A stretch of 64,000 bases of DNA from Roseibium sediminis (GTDB lineage: Bacteria; Pseudomonadota; Alphaproteobacteria; Rhizobiales; Stappiaceae), in NCBI RefSeq assembly GCF_008711325.1, contig NZ_VXDB01000005.1, forward strand, positions 1 to 64,000. The letters run 5' to 3'. The position numbers and the translations under genes were made by a program. The notes under the pieces were generated by a model. That model was not told the DNA's origin and did not search any database. It saw nothing but the letters and a program-made list of their open reading frames with translations. This document shows positions 20,204 through 32,103 of this stretch, in pieces; position 1 is the first letter of the stretch, and each line of letters begins with the position of its first letter.

Positions 20204-21007
20204 ATGGCGCAGGACATCAACCGGGGACACCGCACCAGCAGCCGTTCGCCGGAAGACATGCCCACGAGCTTCGGCTTCACGACCGTTCAGGAGGGGCAGA
20301 AGCAGGCTCTTGTCGATGACGTCTTTCACAAGGTGGCCAACCGCTACGACATCATGAATGACCTCATGTCCGGTGGGCTTCATCGGGTGTGGAAAGACGC
20401 GATGGTGTCTTTCCTTGCTCCGCCAAAGACAGCCTCCGGCAATTGGCGGCATCTGGACGTGGCCGGCGGAACAGGTGATGTGGCAACGCGCGTCGTTGAA
20501 AAATCCGGTCTGACAGTGTCGTCCGTTGTCTGCGACATCAATGAATCCATGCTTGGCGTCGGCAAGGACCGTGCAGAAAAGGCTGGGCTTGGCCATCTCA
20601 TCGAGTTCACGCAAGGCAATGCCGAAGACCTGCCTTTCCCGGACAAGAGCTTTGACGCCTACACGATCGCGTTTGGCATTCGTAACGTGCCGGATATTCC
20701 AAAAGCTCTGCGTGAGGCACGCCGGGTTCTGAAGCGCGGCGGACGGTTCATGTGCCTGGAGTTTTCGGAAGTCGATGTGCCCGGCCTCGACAAGATCTAT
20801 GACGCCTTCTCCTTCAATGCGATCCCGGCCATGGGCAAGATGGTGACCGGAGACGGAGAGCCCTACCGCTATCTGGTCGAATCCATTCGCAAGTTCCCGC
20901 ATCAGGAGCGCTTTGCGGAAATGATCCGCGAAGCCGGTTTTGAGCGCGTGTCCTACCGCAATTATTCCGGCGGTATTGCCGCCCTTCATTCGGGATGGAA
21001 GCTCTGA
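20204..21007 (+). CDS. ubiE: Demethylmenaquinone/ubiquinone C-methyltransferase UbiE
   Basis: A SAM-dependent C-methyltransferase of 267 residues in ubiquinone biosynthesis. The SAM motif is [14 protein letters not shown] (about 82-96), and the UbiE signatures [17 protein letters not shown] and [17 protein letters not shown] are present. The C-terminus [17 protein letters not shown] is typical. The start has GGAGACGAGAA upstream. It is followed after 3 bases by ubiB, so the pair is an operon. Confidence 0.97.
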   Translation: MAQDINRGHRTSSRSPEDMPTSFGFTTVQEGQKQALVDDVFHKVANRYDIMNDLMSGGLHRVWKDAMVSFLAPPKTASGNWRHLDVAGGTGDVATRVVEKSGLTVSSVVCDINESMLGVGKDRAEKAGLGHLIEFTQGNAEDLPFPDKSFDAYTIAFGIRNVPDIPKALREARRVLKRGGRFMCLEFSEVDVPGLDKIYDAFSFNAIPAMGKMVTGDGEPYRYLVESIRKFPHQERFAEMIREAGFERVSYRNYSGGIAALHSGWKL

Positions 21008-21010
21008 TCC

Positions 21011-22594
21011 ATGGCGTTTGCGGTAATGCCCCTGTTCCGGTTGGCCCGGGCCGGTTTTGTCATGGCTCGCGAAGGCGTCTTCGGCCTTGCCAACCTGCCG
21101 GATTTGCCAACTGGCCCGCGAGTTGCGATTTCCCTTGCGCGGCTGCTTGAGCGCCGGTCCGTCAAGAACAAGAGCGCCGAACTGCGCCTGTCCGATGCGC
21201 TTAACCGGCTTGGACCGTCTTACGTCAAGCTGGGTCAGTTTCTGGCAACCCGTGCCGATGTTGTCGGCAAGGAAGCTGCACGGGATCTGTCCGCCCTGCA
21301 GGATCGTCTGCCGGCGTTTGATCATCAGGAAGCCCTTCGCGCCGTCGCCGATCAGCTCGGCATGCCGGTTGAAGAGGTATTTGTCGAGTTCGGAGAGGCC
21401 GTGGCTGCGGCTTCCATTGCACAGGTCCATCCGGCCATCGTCCGCGACAAGGACGGCACGGAGCGCAAGGTTGCAGTGAAGGTGCTTCGCCCTGGTGTTC
21501 AGCGTCGTTTCAAGCGGGATCTGGAGAGCTACTATCTGGTCGCAAGGTTGGCCGAGCGCTTTCATGAGCCTTCACGGCGCCTGAGGCCGATTGCCGTAGT
21601 GGATACGCTTGCCCAGTCTGTTGCCATGGAAATGGATTTCCGCCTGGAAGCCGCCGCTTTCTCCGAAATGGCGGAGAACACGGCGCAGGATCCCGGCTTT
21701 CGTGTACCGGGCATTGACTGGTTGCGTACCGCCAAGGGCGTCTTGACCATGGAGTGGATCGATGGCCGCAAGATGTCCGATCTGGACGGGTTGGCGGAAG
21801 ATGGTCACGATCTGGAGGCGCTCGGAAATGCGGTGATCCAGAGCTTCCTGCGGCACACGTTGCGCGACGGCTTCTTCCATGCCGACATGCACCAGGGAAA
21901 TCTCTTTGTCGAACCTGACGGCACGTTGGTCGCCGTCGACTTCGGCATTACCGGCCGGCTCGGCAAGCTGGAGCGCCGGTTTTTGGCTGAAATCCTCTTC
22001 GGCTTCATCACCCGAAACTATCGACGTGTTGCGGAAGTGCATTTCGAGGCGGGCTATGTTCCGGCCAATCAGGATGTCGACATGTTCGCACAGGCGATCC
22101 GGGCTATCGGTGAGCCAATCCACGGACACGACGCCAGCGAAATTTCCATGGCCCGACTTTTGACCCAGCTGTTTGAAGTGACGGAACTCTTCGAGATGAA
22201 GACCCAGACCCAGCTCATCATGCTTCAAAAGAACATGGTGGTGGTGGAAGGTGTTGCCCGCTCACTCAACCCGAAGCTCGACATGTGGAAGACGGCTGAA
22301 CCGGTTGTGGGCGACTGGATCAAGGAACATCTCGGACCTGTCGGAAAGTTGAGGGATGCGGGCGATGTGTTCTCCGCGCTTGGCCGCATGGCCAACGATC
22401 TGCCGCTCTTTGCCGACCGCATCGGGCGCATGTCGGAAGAACTGGAAAAGATGACCAACAACGGTCTTCGCTTCGACGCGCAAACAGCTGAAGCCATCGG
22501 CAAGGCAGAGGCCCGCCACACCCGTTCGGGCCGCATTGCCCTTTGGGTCATAGCCATTGCCATGACGGCAGTTGTGTTCAAGCTTTTCAGCTGA
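21011..22594 (+). CDS. ubiB: UbiB family atypical kinase for ubiquinone biosynthesis
   Basis: An ABC1/ADCK-family protein of 527 residues needed for ubiquinone biosynthesis, thought to act as an ATPase on membrane-bound intermediates. Motifs in order: YVKLGQFLATR (KxGQ), AAASIAQVH, VAVKVLRPGV, HADMHQGNLF and AVDFGITG. A C-terminal hydrophobic segment (IALWVIAIAMTAVVF) would anchor it in the inner membrane. The start lies 3 bases after the ubiE stop, so translation is probably coupled. Confidence 0.96.
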   Translation: MAFAVMPLFRLARAGFVMAREGVFGLANLPDLPTGPRVAISLARLLERRSVKNKSAELRLSDALNRLGPSYVKLGQFLATRADVVGKEAARDLSALQDRLPAFDHQEALRAVADQLGMPVEEVFVEFGEAVAAASIAQVHPAIVRDKDGTERKVAVKVLRPGVQRRFKRDLESYYLVARLAERFHEPSRRLRPIAVVDTLAQSVAMEMDFRLEAAAFSEMAENTAQDPGFRVPGIDWLRTAKGVLTMEWIDGRKMSDLDGLAEDGHDLEALGNAVIQSFLRHTLRDGFFHADMHQGNLFVEPDGTLVAVDFGITGRLGKLERRFLAEILFGFITRNYRRVAEVHFEAGYVPANQDVDMFAQAIRAIGEPIHGHDASEISMARLLTQLFEVTELFEMKTQTQLIMLQKNMVVVEGVARSLNPKLDMWKTAEPVVGDWIKEHLGPVGKLRDAGDVFSALGRMANDLPLFADRIGRMSEELEKMTNNGLRFDAQTAEAIGKAEARHTRSGRIALWVIAIAMTAVVFKLFS

Positions 22595-22599
22595 GGGCC

Positions 22600-23223
22600 T
22601 TACGGTTTGGTCACACGCCTCAAGGTCAGGTTGACGCGCCCGCCGTTGCGCATGAGCGTCGAGGTATTTGGAAGCACACGGTCAATCCCGTGATAGGCAA
22701 GGCGGGATTCACCCCCAAGAACCACGACATCGCCCGAGCTCAGTTTCATCGAGCGGGTCGGGCTCTTGCGATCTGAACCGCCAACACGGAAAACGGCCGT
22801 GTCTCCCAGCGAGACTGAAATGACCGGCGCTTCGAAAAACGCTTCATCCTTGTCCTGATGCAGCCCCATACGCGCCGTGTCTTCGTAGAAATTGATCAGG
22901 CAGGCCTCCGGTGGCGGTGCTTCCGGAGCAAGCTCCGACCAGAGTGTTGTGAGGATTTCTGGTATCGGCGGCCATGGAGCGCCGGTTTCAGGGTGCGTCG
23001 GCTGATACCGATAGCCGTTCGTATCCGATACCCAACCCAGCACACCACAATTGCTCATGCGCACGGAAAAAGGTTTGCCGGTGCGCGGCATCACAGGTTG
23101 AAAAAGCGGTGCGGCCCGAAGGCAGTCGCGGATGATATCGAGGAGATTGTCCTGCTGGTCCCGGCTGAAATAGTCGGGAAAGAGCTGGAAGCCGGTTGGG
23201 AAATCGTCTGGCTTTGGCGTCAC
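22600..23223 (-). CDS. alkB: Alkylated DNA repair dioxygenase AlkB
   Basis: An Fe(II)/2-oxoglutarate oxygenase of 207 residues that oxidatively demethylates 1-methyladenine and 3-methylcytosine. The iron site is MGLHQDKDE (His-x-Asp) with the distal His in LAYHGIDR. RVNLTLRRV supplies the 2-oxoglutarate Arg and the RxxxxxR motif. I chose the GTG at 23223: it is 1 base after the upstream stop (TGAAGTG) and has GGAG six bases before it, giving the usual AlkB length. Longer frames (ATG at 23274, open to 23391) would overlap the upstream gene's Ser/Gly tail codons. Confidence 0.9.
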   Translation of the reverse strand: MTPKPDDFPTGFQLFPDYFSRDQQDNLLDIIRDCLRAAPLFQPVMPRTGKPFSVRMSNCGVLGWVSDTNGYRYQPTHPETGAPWPPIPEILTTLWSELAPEAPPPEACLINFYEDTARMGLHQDKDEAFFEAPVISVSLGDTAVFRVGGSDRKSPTRSMKLSSGDVVVLGGESRLAYHGIDRVLPNTSTLMRNGGRVNLTLRRVTKP

Positions 23224-23224
23224 T

Positions 23225-24127
23225 TCAGTCTCCACCTCCGCACCCGCTGCATCCCGAGCTGCCGCTGTCTCCATCGCTGCTGCTTGAACCCGCGGAAGAG
23301 GACGAAGAACAGCCGCTAGAACCACGATCACTCCCCTTGCCGCGTTTGTCGCGCATGCTCGTGAAAATGCCCCACAGCAACGCAAGGACAAGAAGCGTTA
23401 CGGCAAGAGTATTGACCGTGTGCTCAGTAAACCAGTGATGCAGGCGATTGAACAGCCGCTCAAGCCCGGTGTCCCCGGCTGGTTGACTATGGGCAAGGGC
23501 CGCGCCGGTTGCACTGATCAGCGCGGCGGCAGCCAGAGCCGGTCGGGCTCTTTTCCTGCCATCGTGCGAACGAGTTATGTGGGGTCTTCCGTTCAAACTT
23601 TTCAAAAACTCGGGTTTTGGAATGACCCAGGCGTCTTCTGCGTTGATCCGTTTCGCCTTGAGGGGGCGAGTGAAGCGGATTTTCGCGCTGGGCCAGATAT
23701 CTTGCGGGGGCTCGCCAAACTCACGGCGATATAGCGCAAGCGTTTTGGCATAAAGTTCCTCGAACCGGCTTGCCTGCGCCGAACCGCCAAGTGTCGGGCC
23801 ATGGTGGAGCGGGGCTCCCATGGCTTGTGTGAATGGCCCCCAATAGTGGCGGGTATAAGTGAGATGCAGATGCCAGACCTGATCCACTTCGTCGCTCGGG
23901 GTGACGGGGCCTTCGTCCAGTTGACAGAGATAGACGAACTTCAGGTATTCGGTGATGACGCGCCGTGCAAAGGGATGGGACCAGCCATTTTCCCGGGCCA
24001 GCCGCCTTGAAAAGGGGAACGAGGCGTCGGGATTGTCCAGTTCGCAAGCCTGCAGCCTTAGCCACAGGTTCGTCTGCGTCAGGGTTGCTTTCGTGGGGCA
24101 TGTGTCGGGATTGTGCAAATTTGCCAT
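23225..24127 (-). CDS. Membrane protein with glycine-rich-domain-like N-terminus
   Basis: A 300-residue protein. Residues 1-170 are helical with DEVDQVWHLHLTYTRHYW, the signature of the 'glycine-rich domain-containing protein-like' family. About 190-210 and 236-256 are membrane segments. The last 35 residues are a Ser/Gly/Cys-rich tail ending SGCSGCGGGD. Such tails occur in TIGR04222-type membrane proteins of unknown function. Translation is probably coupled to alkB downstream. The gene is divergent from dnaK. I cannot assign a function. Confidence 0.85.
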   Translation of the reverse strand: MANLHNPDTCPTKATLTQTNLWLRLQACELDNPDASFPFSRRLARENGWSHPFARRVITEYLKFVYLCQLDEGPVTPSDEVDQVWHLHLTYTRHYWGPFTQAMGAPLHHGPTLGGSAQASRFEELYAKTLALYRREFGEPPQDIWPSAKIRFTRPLKAKRINAEDAWVIPKPEFLKSLNGRPHITRSHDGRKRARPALAAAALISATGAALAHSQPAGDTGLERLFNRLHHWFTEHTVNTLAVTLLVLALLWGIFTSMRDKRGKGSDRGSSGCSSSSSAGSSSSDGDSGSSGCSGCGGGD

Positions 24128-24230
24128 GGAAATCGGTGGATGCTCGCAAAAAAGGGCAGGGTAAGGTAACGCTCCAACAAGGTTTTACCGAAATATAGAG
24201 CCATGCAAGCAAATCACACCGTGTTCGTGA

Positions 24231-24259
24231 CTTGCGAGTGAATTCTCCTCCACCTATAT
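24231..24259 (+). promoter_or_regulatory. RpoH (sigma-32) promoter of dnaK
   Basis: CTTG at 24231 and CCTATAT at 24253-24259 are separated by 18 bases, matching the alphaproteobacterial heat-shock consensus. It lies about 130 bases before dnaK, leaving a long untranslated leader. Confidence 0.8.
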
Positions 24260-24392
24260 AGCGAGTAACCGCTGGTGAGGCTGACATGACAGTTGGTCCG
24301 CCGGTGTCCGGAGCCAAGTCCGGAAATCATGTGAGAGGAGCCGAAAGGATGCCGTCTCGGGTCTTTTCGGTTTGCTAGAAAGAGAGGCAGAT

Positions 24393-26306
<1,914 letters not shown>

Positions 26307-26324
26307 TCCTTCTGCAATCGATGC

Positions 26325-26349
26325 AGCCTGCGCGGAACCTGCGCAGGCT
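26325..26349 (+). other. Hairpin in the dnaK-dnaJ spacer
   Basis: AGCCTGCGC pairs perfectly with GCGCAGGCT around a 7-base loop. There is no T-run after it, so it is more likely a stability, processing or partial attenuation element that lowers dnaJ expression relative to dnaK. Confidence 0.55.
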
Positions 26350-26470
26350 GTCATGCAATATCGAGGCGTCGGCATCCGTGGAAAGTCGTTCTTCCGGTGT
26401 CAGGCGCCTTCGCCTTATCTCACTGACCCGTTCGATCAGGTGAGAGGCAAGACGAAATCGGGAAACCTCG

Positions 26471-27598
26471 ATGGCCAAACGCGACTTTTATGAAGTCCTG
26501 GACGTAGCCCGCGATGCGGATGAAAAGGCGCTCAAGAGCGCCTACCGCAAGATGGCGATGAAGTACCACCCGGACCGCAATCCGGGCGATGCTGATGCCG
26601 AAGCGCAGTTCAAGGAAGTCAACGAAGCCTACGACACGCTGAAAGATCCGCAAAAACGCGCTGCCTATGACCGTTTCGGTCATGCAGCCTTTGAAAATGG
26701 CGGTTTTGGCGGCGGCGGCGCGGGCGCGCATGACTTCGGCTCGACCATGTCCGATATTTTCGAGGAATTCTTCGGCATGGGCGGCGGTGGGCGTCGCTCC
26801 GGTGGCCGGGAGCGTGGCGCGGACCTGCGCTACAATCTTGATGTGACCCTTGAAGAAGCCTTCCACGGCAAGACCGTGGAGATCGAGGTGCCAACCTCAG
26901 TCACCTGTGACAATTGCTCGGGAACCGGCGCAAAACCGGGCACCAGCCCGTCCGCCTGCCGTACCTGCGGCGGGGCGGGACGTGTACGCGCCGCGCAAGG
27001 GTTCTTCACGCTGGAGCGGACCTGTCCGACCTGTCAGGGTCGTGGTCAGGTGATCACGGATCCTTGTGGCGGCTGTAGCGGTTCTGGCCGAAAGACCCAG
27101 GAACGCACCTTGTCCGTGAACATTCCTGCCGGCATTGAAGACGGCACCCGGATCCGCCTATCCGGAGAAGGCGAAGCAGGGTTGCGCGGAGGTCCGTCCG
27201 GCGATCTCTACATTTTCCTGACCATTCGTCCGCATGAATTGTTCCAGCGCGACGGCGCGGATCTGTACTGCCGCGTGCCGATTTCCCTGTCGACCGCAGC
27301 GCTGGGCGGCCAATTCGATGTGCCGACCGTTGATGGCAAGACCAGCCGCGTCAAGGTTCCCGAAGGCACCCAGACCGGCAAGCAATTCCGCCTCAAGGGC
27401 AAGGGCATGCCGGTGATGCGGTCGTCGCAGGCCGGCGACATGTATATTCAGGTGACAGTCGAGACGCCGACAAACCTGACCCGTCGCCAGCGCGAGCTGC
27501 TTGCGGAATTCGAGAAGGAAGCCTCCGGCGAAAATCACCCGCAATCCGCCGGTTTCTTCTCCAAGGTCAAGGACTTCATAGACAACTTGGGCGCGTAG
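26471..27598 (+). CDS. dnaJ: Chaperone DnaJ (Hsp40)
   Basis: A co-chaperone of 375 residues that delivers substrates to DnaK and stimulates its ATPase. The J domain has the HPD motif in [11 protein letters not shown] Gly/Phe-rich linker follows, then four CxxCxGxG-type zinc repeats: [24 protein letters not shown] and CGGCSGSG. The C-terminal substrate-binding domains follow. It lies 164 bases after dnaK and is probably on the same heat-shock transcript. Confidence 0.98.
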   Translation: MAKRDFYEVLDVARDADEKALKSAYRKMAMKYHPDRNPGDADAEAQFKEVNEAYDTLKDPQKRAAYDRFGHAAFENGGFGGGGAGAHDFGSTMSDIFEEFFGMGGGGRRSGGRERGADLRYNLDVTLEEAFHGKTVEIEVPTSVTCDNCSGTGAKPGTSPSACRTCGGAGRVRAAQGFFTLERTCPTCQGRGQVITDPCGGCSGSGRKTQERTLSVNIPAGIEDGTRIRLSGEGEAGLRGGPSGDLYIFLTIRPHELFQRDGADLYCRVPISLSTAALGGQFDVPTVDGKTSRVKVPEGTQTGKQFRLKGKGMPVMRSSQAGDMYIQVTVETPTNLTRRQRELLAEFEKEASGENHPQSAGFFSKVKDFIDNLGA

Positions 27599-27680
27599 GC
27601 GTATTCCTGCCTTATTATTTGATTCTATTGGGACTGTGCTTCTGGTACCGTCTGCCTTGGTAGGGTTGTGAGGAATAAAG

Positions 27681-28346
27681 ATGCTGGAGTTGCCGCGGTC
27701 CCATGTCCGGAGTTTGAAGGACAAGTTCCAGCGTCTGAAATCTGACAAGCTGAACTCCATCGAGGAGCTGCAGTTCTTGCGCACCTGGGTGGAAAATCCG
27801 CTCAAGACGGGTGCCGTGGCGCCGTCCGGTGCCGATCTCGCGCACAAGATGGTGTCATTTGTCGATGTTGGACCACATACACGCGTTCTGGAACTCGGCC
27901 CGGGCACCGGCTCGGTCACCAAGGCGCTTCTGGAGCGGGGCATTCGTCACCAGAACCTGACCACAATCGAATACAGCCCGGAATTTTGTCGCCATCTTCG
28001 TTCACGCTTCCCCGGCATTCATGTGGTGGAAGGCGATGCCTATTCCATCGGCAAGACCCTCGGTGCGGAAGATGGCACTTTGCACTTCGATGCGATCGTA
28101 TCTTCGCTGCCGCTGCTCAACCGGCCGGATAATGTCCGCGCCGACCTGCTTGCCGAGGTCTTTCAGATCCTTCCGTCCGGCGCTCCCTTCATCCAGTTTT
28201 CCTATGGCCTGCTGCCCCCGGTAAAACCGAGTGGCGACATAAAGGCAATGGCATCGGGCTGGATCTGGAAAAATCTTCCCCCCGCCCGTGTCTGGGTGTA
28301 TCGCCATTGCAAGGGGCCGGTTGTCGGCACAACCCACGGACGCTAG
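27681..28346 (+). CDS. Phospholipid N-methyltransferase (PmtA-like)
   Basis: A class I SAM methyltransferase of 221 residues, similar to Sinorhizobium-type PmtA enzymes, which methylate phosphatidylethanolamine toward phosphatidylcholine. The SAM motif is LELGPGTGSVT near residue 74. The amphipathic basic N-terminus (KDKFQRLKSDKLNS) fits membrane-surface binding. FLRTWVENPLKTGAVAPSG is the segment typical of this family and of KsgA-like relatives. The start has GAGGAA upstream. Phosphatidylcholine is common in Hyphomicrobiales membranes. Exact substrate is inferred. Confidence 0.85.
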   Translation: MLELPRSHVRSLKDKFQRLKSDKLNSIEELQFLRTWVENPLKTGAVAPSGADLAHKMVSFVDVGPHTRVLELGPGTGSVTKALLERGIRHQNLTTIEYSPEFCRHLRSRFPGIHVVEGDAYSIGKTLGAEDGTLHFDAIVSSLPLLNRPDNVRADLLAEVFQILPSGAPFIQFSYGLLPPVKPSGDIKAMASGWIWKNLPPARVWVYRHCKGPVVGTTHGR

Positions 28347-28403
28347 TTTTGCGGAGTGTGGGCCGTTAGACAGGTCGATCTTTTGGGCGAATAAGGGATG
28401 ATC

Positions 28404-28991
28404 ATGAGCAATCCGAAAATCATGGTGATGTCCGGGTCCTCACGGGCTGGATCGGTGAATACGAAGCTTGCGGCTCTTGTCGGCAAGAAGCTGGCTCTTG
28501 CCGATGCGGACGTCACGATAGTATCCCTCAAGGACTACCCTCTGCCCCTCTATGACGGTGATTATGAATCTGCCAGCGGTGTTCCGGCGCCAGCTCAAAA
28601 GCTGAAGAAGCTGATGCAGGCGCAGGACGGCATTTTCATTGCCTGCCCGGAATACAACGCCGGCATCACCCCTCTCCTGAAAAATACTCTGGACTGGGTG
28701 AGCCGCATCAACGAGCCGGGCGAACCGCAAGGCATCGTCTACAAGGGTCGCGTTTTTGCCATCGGGAGCGCCAGCCCGGGTGCAATCGGTGGATTGCGCG
28801 GCCTGATCGGCATGCGGACAATTCTGGAAGTCGGACTTGGAGCGCTTGTCCTGCCGCAGATGGTGTCCGTTGGCGGCGCCATGGCCGCATTCGACGAAAA
28901 GGGTGATCTGACCGACAGCCGACTGGCAGGCATGCTGGATGCGATGGTGGCGGCCCTTCTGAAGCAGGTTCGCCTGCAAAAGCGGGATTGA
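28404..28991 (+). CDS. NAD(P)H-dependent FMN reductase family protein
   Basis: A flavodoxin-fold reductase of 195 residues. The FMN phosphate loop is [10 protein letters not shown] near the N-terminus, and [20 protein letters not shown] is the family's NADPH/FMN-binding signature. Members reduce FMN, quinones, azo dyes or chromate; substrate cannot be read here. Two in-frame ATGs occur (28398, 28404). AAGGG at 28393-28397 gives proper spacing only for the second. It precedes the hslV promoter. Confidence 0.9.
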   Translation: MSNPKIMVMSGSSRAGSVNTKLAALVGKKLALADADVTIVSLKDYPLPLYDGDYESASGVPAPAQKLKKLMQAQDGIFIACPEYNAGITPLLKNTLDWVSRINEPGEPQGIVYKGRVFAIGSASPGAIGGLRGLIGMRTILEVGLGALVLPQMVSVGGAMAAFDEKGDLTDSRLAGMLDAMVAALLKQVRLQKRD

Positions 28992-29005
28992 TCAGAGGTC
29001 GCCCG

Positions 29006-29034
29006 CTTGGATTCCTTCAGTCCGGCGCCTACAT
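29006..29034 (+). promoter_or_regulatory. RpoH (sigma-32) promoter of hslV
   Basis: CTTG at 29006 and CCTACAT at 29028-29034 with an 18-base spacer, the same spacing as the dnaK promoter. It lies about 34 bases before hslV. Confidence 0.75.
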
Positions 29035-29067
29035 AGGGGGCCGAAATGCAGACGACATGAGGACAAG

Positions 29068-29628
29068 ATGAGCGACAGCCGAAACCCCGAAGTATGGCAT
29101 GGCACCACGATTGTGATGGTGCGCAAGGGCGGCAAGGTCGTCATTGCGGGTGATGGTCAGGTGTCGCTCGGCCCAACGGTGATCAAACATACCGCACGCA
29201 AGGTGCGGCCACTGGCCAAGGGCGACGTGATCGCGGGCTTTGCCGGGGCAACTGCTGACGCCTTCACCCTGTTTGAACGCCTGGAAGCAAAGCTGGAACA
29301 ATATCCCGGCCAGCTGATGCGTGCCTGCGTGGAGCTTGCCAAGGACTGGCGGACAGATCGTTACTTGCGGCGTCTGGAAGCCATGATGCTTGTCGCGGAC
29401 AAAACGACCTCGCTGGCCCTGACTGGAACAGGCGATGTTCTTGAGCCGGAAGGCGGCATCATGGGGATCGGATCTGGCGGAAACTATGCGCTTGCTGCCG
29501 CGAAGGCTCTGGCAGACAGCGATCTAGATGCCGAAGCCATAGCCCGCAAGGCCATGGCGGTCGCCGCCGATATTTGCGTCTACACAAACGAGAGTGTGAC
29601 GGTGGAGATGCTGGAGTCTGCGACTTGA
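29068..29628 (+). CDS. hslV: ATP-dependent protease subunit HslV
   Basis: The proteasome-like peptidase of the HslUV (ClpQY) protease, 186 residues. The catalytic Thr follows a short N-terminal stretch at WHGTTIV, and the mature chain would start at that Thr. [10 protein letters not shown] and GAGGNYA-type segments (here [10 protein letters not shown]) are typical. AGGACAAG precedes the ATG. It is the first gene of a heat-shock operon that also holds a membrane-protein gene and hslU. Confidence 0.97.
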   Translation: MSDSRNPEVWHGTTIVMVRKGGKVVIAGDGQVSLGPTVIKHTARKVRPLAKGDVIAGFAGATADAFTLFERLEAKLEQYPGQLMRACVELAKDWRTDRYLRRLEAMMLVADKTTSLALTGTGDVLEPEGGIMGIGSGGNYALAAAKALADSDLDAEAIARKAMAVAADICVYTNESVTVEMLESAT

Positions 29629-30716
29629 GCCTGAACGAGGGCCAAAACAGAGCACCCGAACTCGATCAGACCCGTCTGCGGCTGGCGGTCGACGAGGGAA
29701 TTCTGACAGATGCGCAAGCCGACAGGTTGGCCGAGTTCTGGCCACATGCGGGTGGAAATCGCGACCCGCTTGAAATCAACCATGTGGATGCGGAAGAGGT
29801 GCGTTTCGCCCGCGGGTTCCACGATGTCTTCATTACCATGGGCATCGGAATCCTGCTGCTGGGCCTTGTCTACGGTCTCCAGTCCGTCGCGTCGGCCAAG
29901 ATTGCCGCTTTCGGCGGAGCCGCCGCAGTCTGGGTTCTTTCCGAGATCTTTGCGAAGAAAATGCGGTTGGCCCTGCCGTCCTTTGTCCTGACGGTGACCT
30001 TCACTCCCATGTTTCTGGTGGCCTGCATGCTGGGCCTGTCAGGACCTGATCGTCATGGAGACGACGTTCTGGCGAACAAGGACAGCATTGCCTTGCTCTT
30101 GCCAGCTGTGGTGACGCTTGCAGGGGCAGCCCTCCACTATTGGCGCTTCAAGGTTCCGGTCGGGCTGACAGGCGTCACGGGTGCGGGTCTGTTTCTGGTG
30201 GCGCTGGCGATCGACGTGGCAAGTCCGGGATCTCTTGAACGAAATCTGGTGGTCTTTGCCCTTCTTGCGGGTCTGGCCAGCTTCGCCACGGCCATGGTTT
30301 TCGACAGTCGCGACCTTCAAAGAATGACAGTCAACAGCGACAAGGCTTTCTGGCTTCATCTCATGGCGGCGCCGCTGCTGATGCATTCGGTTTTCCAATT
30401 GGTGACCGGTGGCAACTCGGTTGAGGGGGCAGGGAATTCGATCCTGGTGATCGGCTTTTTCCTCGCGCTCGCCTTTGTGGCCATTGTTGTCGATCGGCGC
30501 GCCCTGCTGGTGTCCGGGCTCAGCTATTTCGGCTTTGCCATTGCCTCGCTCATGAACACCGCAGAGATTTCCAACGAAGCCTCCTTCACAGTGACGCTGG
30601 TCTTGCTTGGGTGCTTCATCCTCCTGCTTGGTTCGGCCTGGCGCAGTGTGCGCCGCCTTCTGCTGACGCCGTTCGCCTCCTCCGCTCTCATGCGCTTCGT
30701 GCCGGCGGTCGGGTGA
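29625..30716 (+). CDS. Polytopic membrane protein inside the hslVU operon
   Basis: A 363-residue protein with a soluble N-terminus of about 60 residues ([22 protein letters not shown]) and about nine hydrophobic segments, the first at [16 protein letters not shown] and the last at [16 protein letters not shown]. It resembles DUF2157-like membrane proteins in layout, but I cannot confirm that family. I chose a TTG start at 29625 that overlaps the hslV stop (TTGA), with GGAG upstream. An ATG at 29574 lies inside hslV. Cotranscription with hslVU suggests an envelope-stress link, which is inference. Confidence 0.78.
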   Translation: MSLNEGQNRAPELDQTRLRLAVDEGILTDAQADRLAEFWPHAGGNRDPLEINHVDAEEVRFARGFHDVFITMGIGILLLGLVYGLQSVASAKIAAFGGAAAVWVLSEIFAKKMRLALPSFVLTVTFTPMFLVACMLGLSGPDRHGDDVLANKDSIALLLPAVVTLAGAALHYWRFKVPVGLTGVTGAGLFLVALAIDVASPGSLERNLVVFALLAGLASFATAMVFDSRDLQRMTVNSDKAFWLHLMAAPLLMHSVFQLVTGGNSVEGAGNSILVIGFFLALAFVAIVVDRRALLVSGLSYFGFAIASLMNTAEISNEASFTVTLVLLGCFILLLGSAWRSVRRLLLTPFASSALMRFVPAVG

Positions 30717-30737
30717 ACCTGAATTGAAAGACGACAC

Positions 30738-32042
30738 ATGACTGACTTTTCACCGAGAGAAACAGTATCCGAACTGGATCGGTTCATTGTTGGCCAAAAG
30801 GATGCCAAGCGGGCCGTTGCCATTGCCCTGCGCAATCGCTGGCGCCGTCAGCAGCTTGAAGGGCAGATGCGCGAGGAGGTTCTGCCGAAGAACATCCTGA
30901 TGATCGGCCCGACCGGGGTCGGCAAGACCGAGATCGCCCGCCGTTTGGCAAAATTGGCAAATGCGCCCTTCACAAAGGTTGAGGCAACCAAGTTTACCGA
31001 GGTTGGGTATGTCGGCCGCGATGTAGAGCAGATCGTCCGCGATCTGGTTGAGGCCGGCATCTCTCTGGTTCGTTCCGAAAAGCGCGAGCAGGTCAAGGCC
31101 AAGGCGCATGTTCTGGCCGAAGAGCGCGTTCTCGATGCGCTGGTCGGGGCCAATGCAAGCCCTGCCACCCGCGACAGCTTCCGCAAGAAGCTTCGCGAAG
31201 GCGACATGGACGACAAGGAAATCGAGATCGAGGTCCGGGCGCAGGCCCAGATGCCGAGTTTCGATTTGCCAGGCATGCCAGGTGCAAGCGTCGGCGTCAT
31301 GAACATGTCCGATCTTTTGGGAAAGGCCTTTGGCGGCCAGACCAAAACCAAACGCACGACCGTTCGCGATTCGCACGAAATGCTGGTCAACGAGGAGTCG
31401 GACAAGCTTCTGGACGAAGACAAGATTGTCTCCGAAGCTGTCTCACTGGTCGAAAACTCCGGCATCGTGTTTCTCGACGAGATCGACAAGATCTGTGCCC
31501 GGGAAGGCCGCTCCGGGGCCGATGTCTCCCGCGAGGGCGTGCAGCGGGATCTGCTGCCGCTGATCGAGGGAACCGTTGTCTCCACCAAGCACGGGCCAGT
31601 GAAGACCGACCACATTTTGTTCATTGCTTCCGGTGCCTTCCATGTGGCCAAGCCCTCCGATCTCCTGCCGGAATTGCAGGGCCGTTTGCCGATCCGTGTG
31701 GAACTGAAGGCCCTGACCAAGGAAGACTTCCGCGCGATCCTGACCGAGCCGGAAGCCAGCCTGATCAAACAATATGTCGCTCTCCTGAAGACAGAGAATC
31801 TGGACCTGTCTTTCACCGAAGATGCCATTGACGAACTGGCGCAGGTGGCCGTCGATCTCAATGCGTCAGTCGAGAACATTGGGGCTCGTCGTTTGCAGAC
31901 CGTGATGGAGCGTGTGCTGGACGAAGTGTCCTTCACGGCACCGGATCGCTCGGGCGAGAGCATCGAGATCACGGCGGCCTATGTGCGCGACAACATTGGC
32001 GAGCTCGCCAAGAATGTCGACCTTTCCAAGTTTATTCTGTGA
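30738..32042 (+). CDS. hslU: ATP-dependent protease ATPase subunit HslU
   Basis: The AAA+ unfoldase of the HslUV protease, 434 residues. Walker A is [14 protein letters not shown] near residue 57, followed by [13 protein letters not shown], the HslU pore motif. The I domain spans about 110-230. Walker B is VFLDEIDKI. The C-terminus ends VDLSKFIL, the tail that docks into HslV. It lies 21 bases after the membrane-protein gene. Confidence 0.98.
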   Translation: MTDFSPRETVSELDRFIVGQKDAKRAVAIALRNRWRRQQLEGQMREEVLPKNILMIGPTGVGKTEIARRLAKLANAPFTKVEATKFTEVGYVGRDVEQIVRDLVEAGISLVRSEKREQVKAKAHVLAEERVLDALVGANASPATRDSFRKKLREGDMDDKEIEIEVRAQAQMPSFDLPGMPGASVGVMNMSDLLGKAFGGQTKTKRTTVRDSHEMLVNEESDKLLDEDKIVSEAVSLVENSGIVFLDEIDKICAREGRSGADVSREGVQRDLLPLIEGTVVSTKHGPVKTDHILFIASGAFHVAKPSDLLPELQGRLPIRVELKALTKEDFRAILTEPEASLIKQYVALLKTENLDLSFTEDAIDELAQVAVDLNASVENIGARRLQTVMERVLDEVSFTAPDRSGESIEITAAYVRDNIGELAKNVDLSKFIL

Positions 32043-32052
32043 CAAGTGAAAC

Positions 32053-32081
32053 TGCCGTATCGAAACTCTTGCGATACGGCA
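32053..32081 (+). terminator. Hairpin after hslU (terminator-like)
   Basis: TGCCGTATCG pairs with CGATACGGCA (10 bases) around a 9-base loop, starting 10 bases past the hslU stop. There is no T-run, so it may be a Rho-assisted end or an mRNA 3' stabiliser. Confidence 0.5.
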
Positions 32082-32103
32082 AACCCGATGGCAGCATGCG
32101 CGA

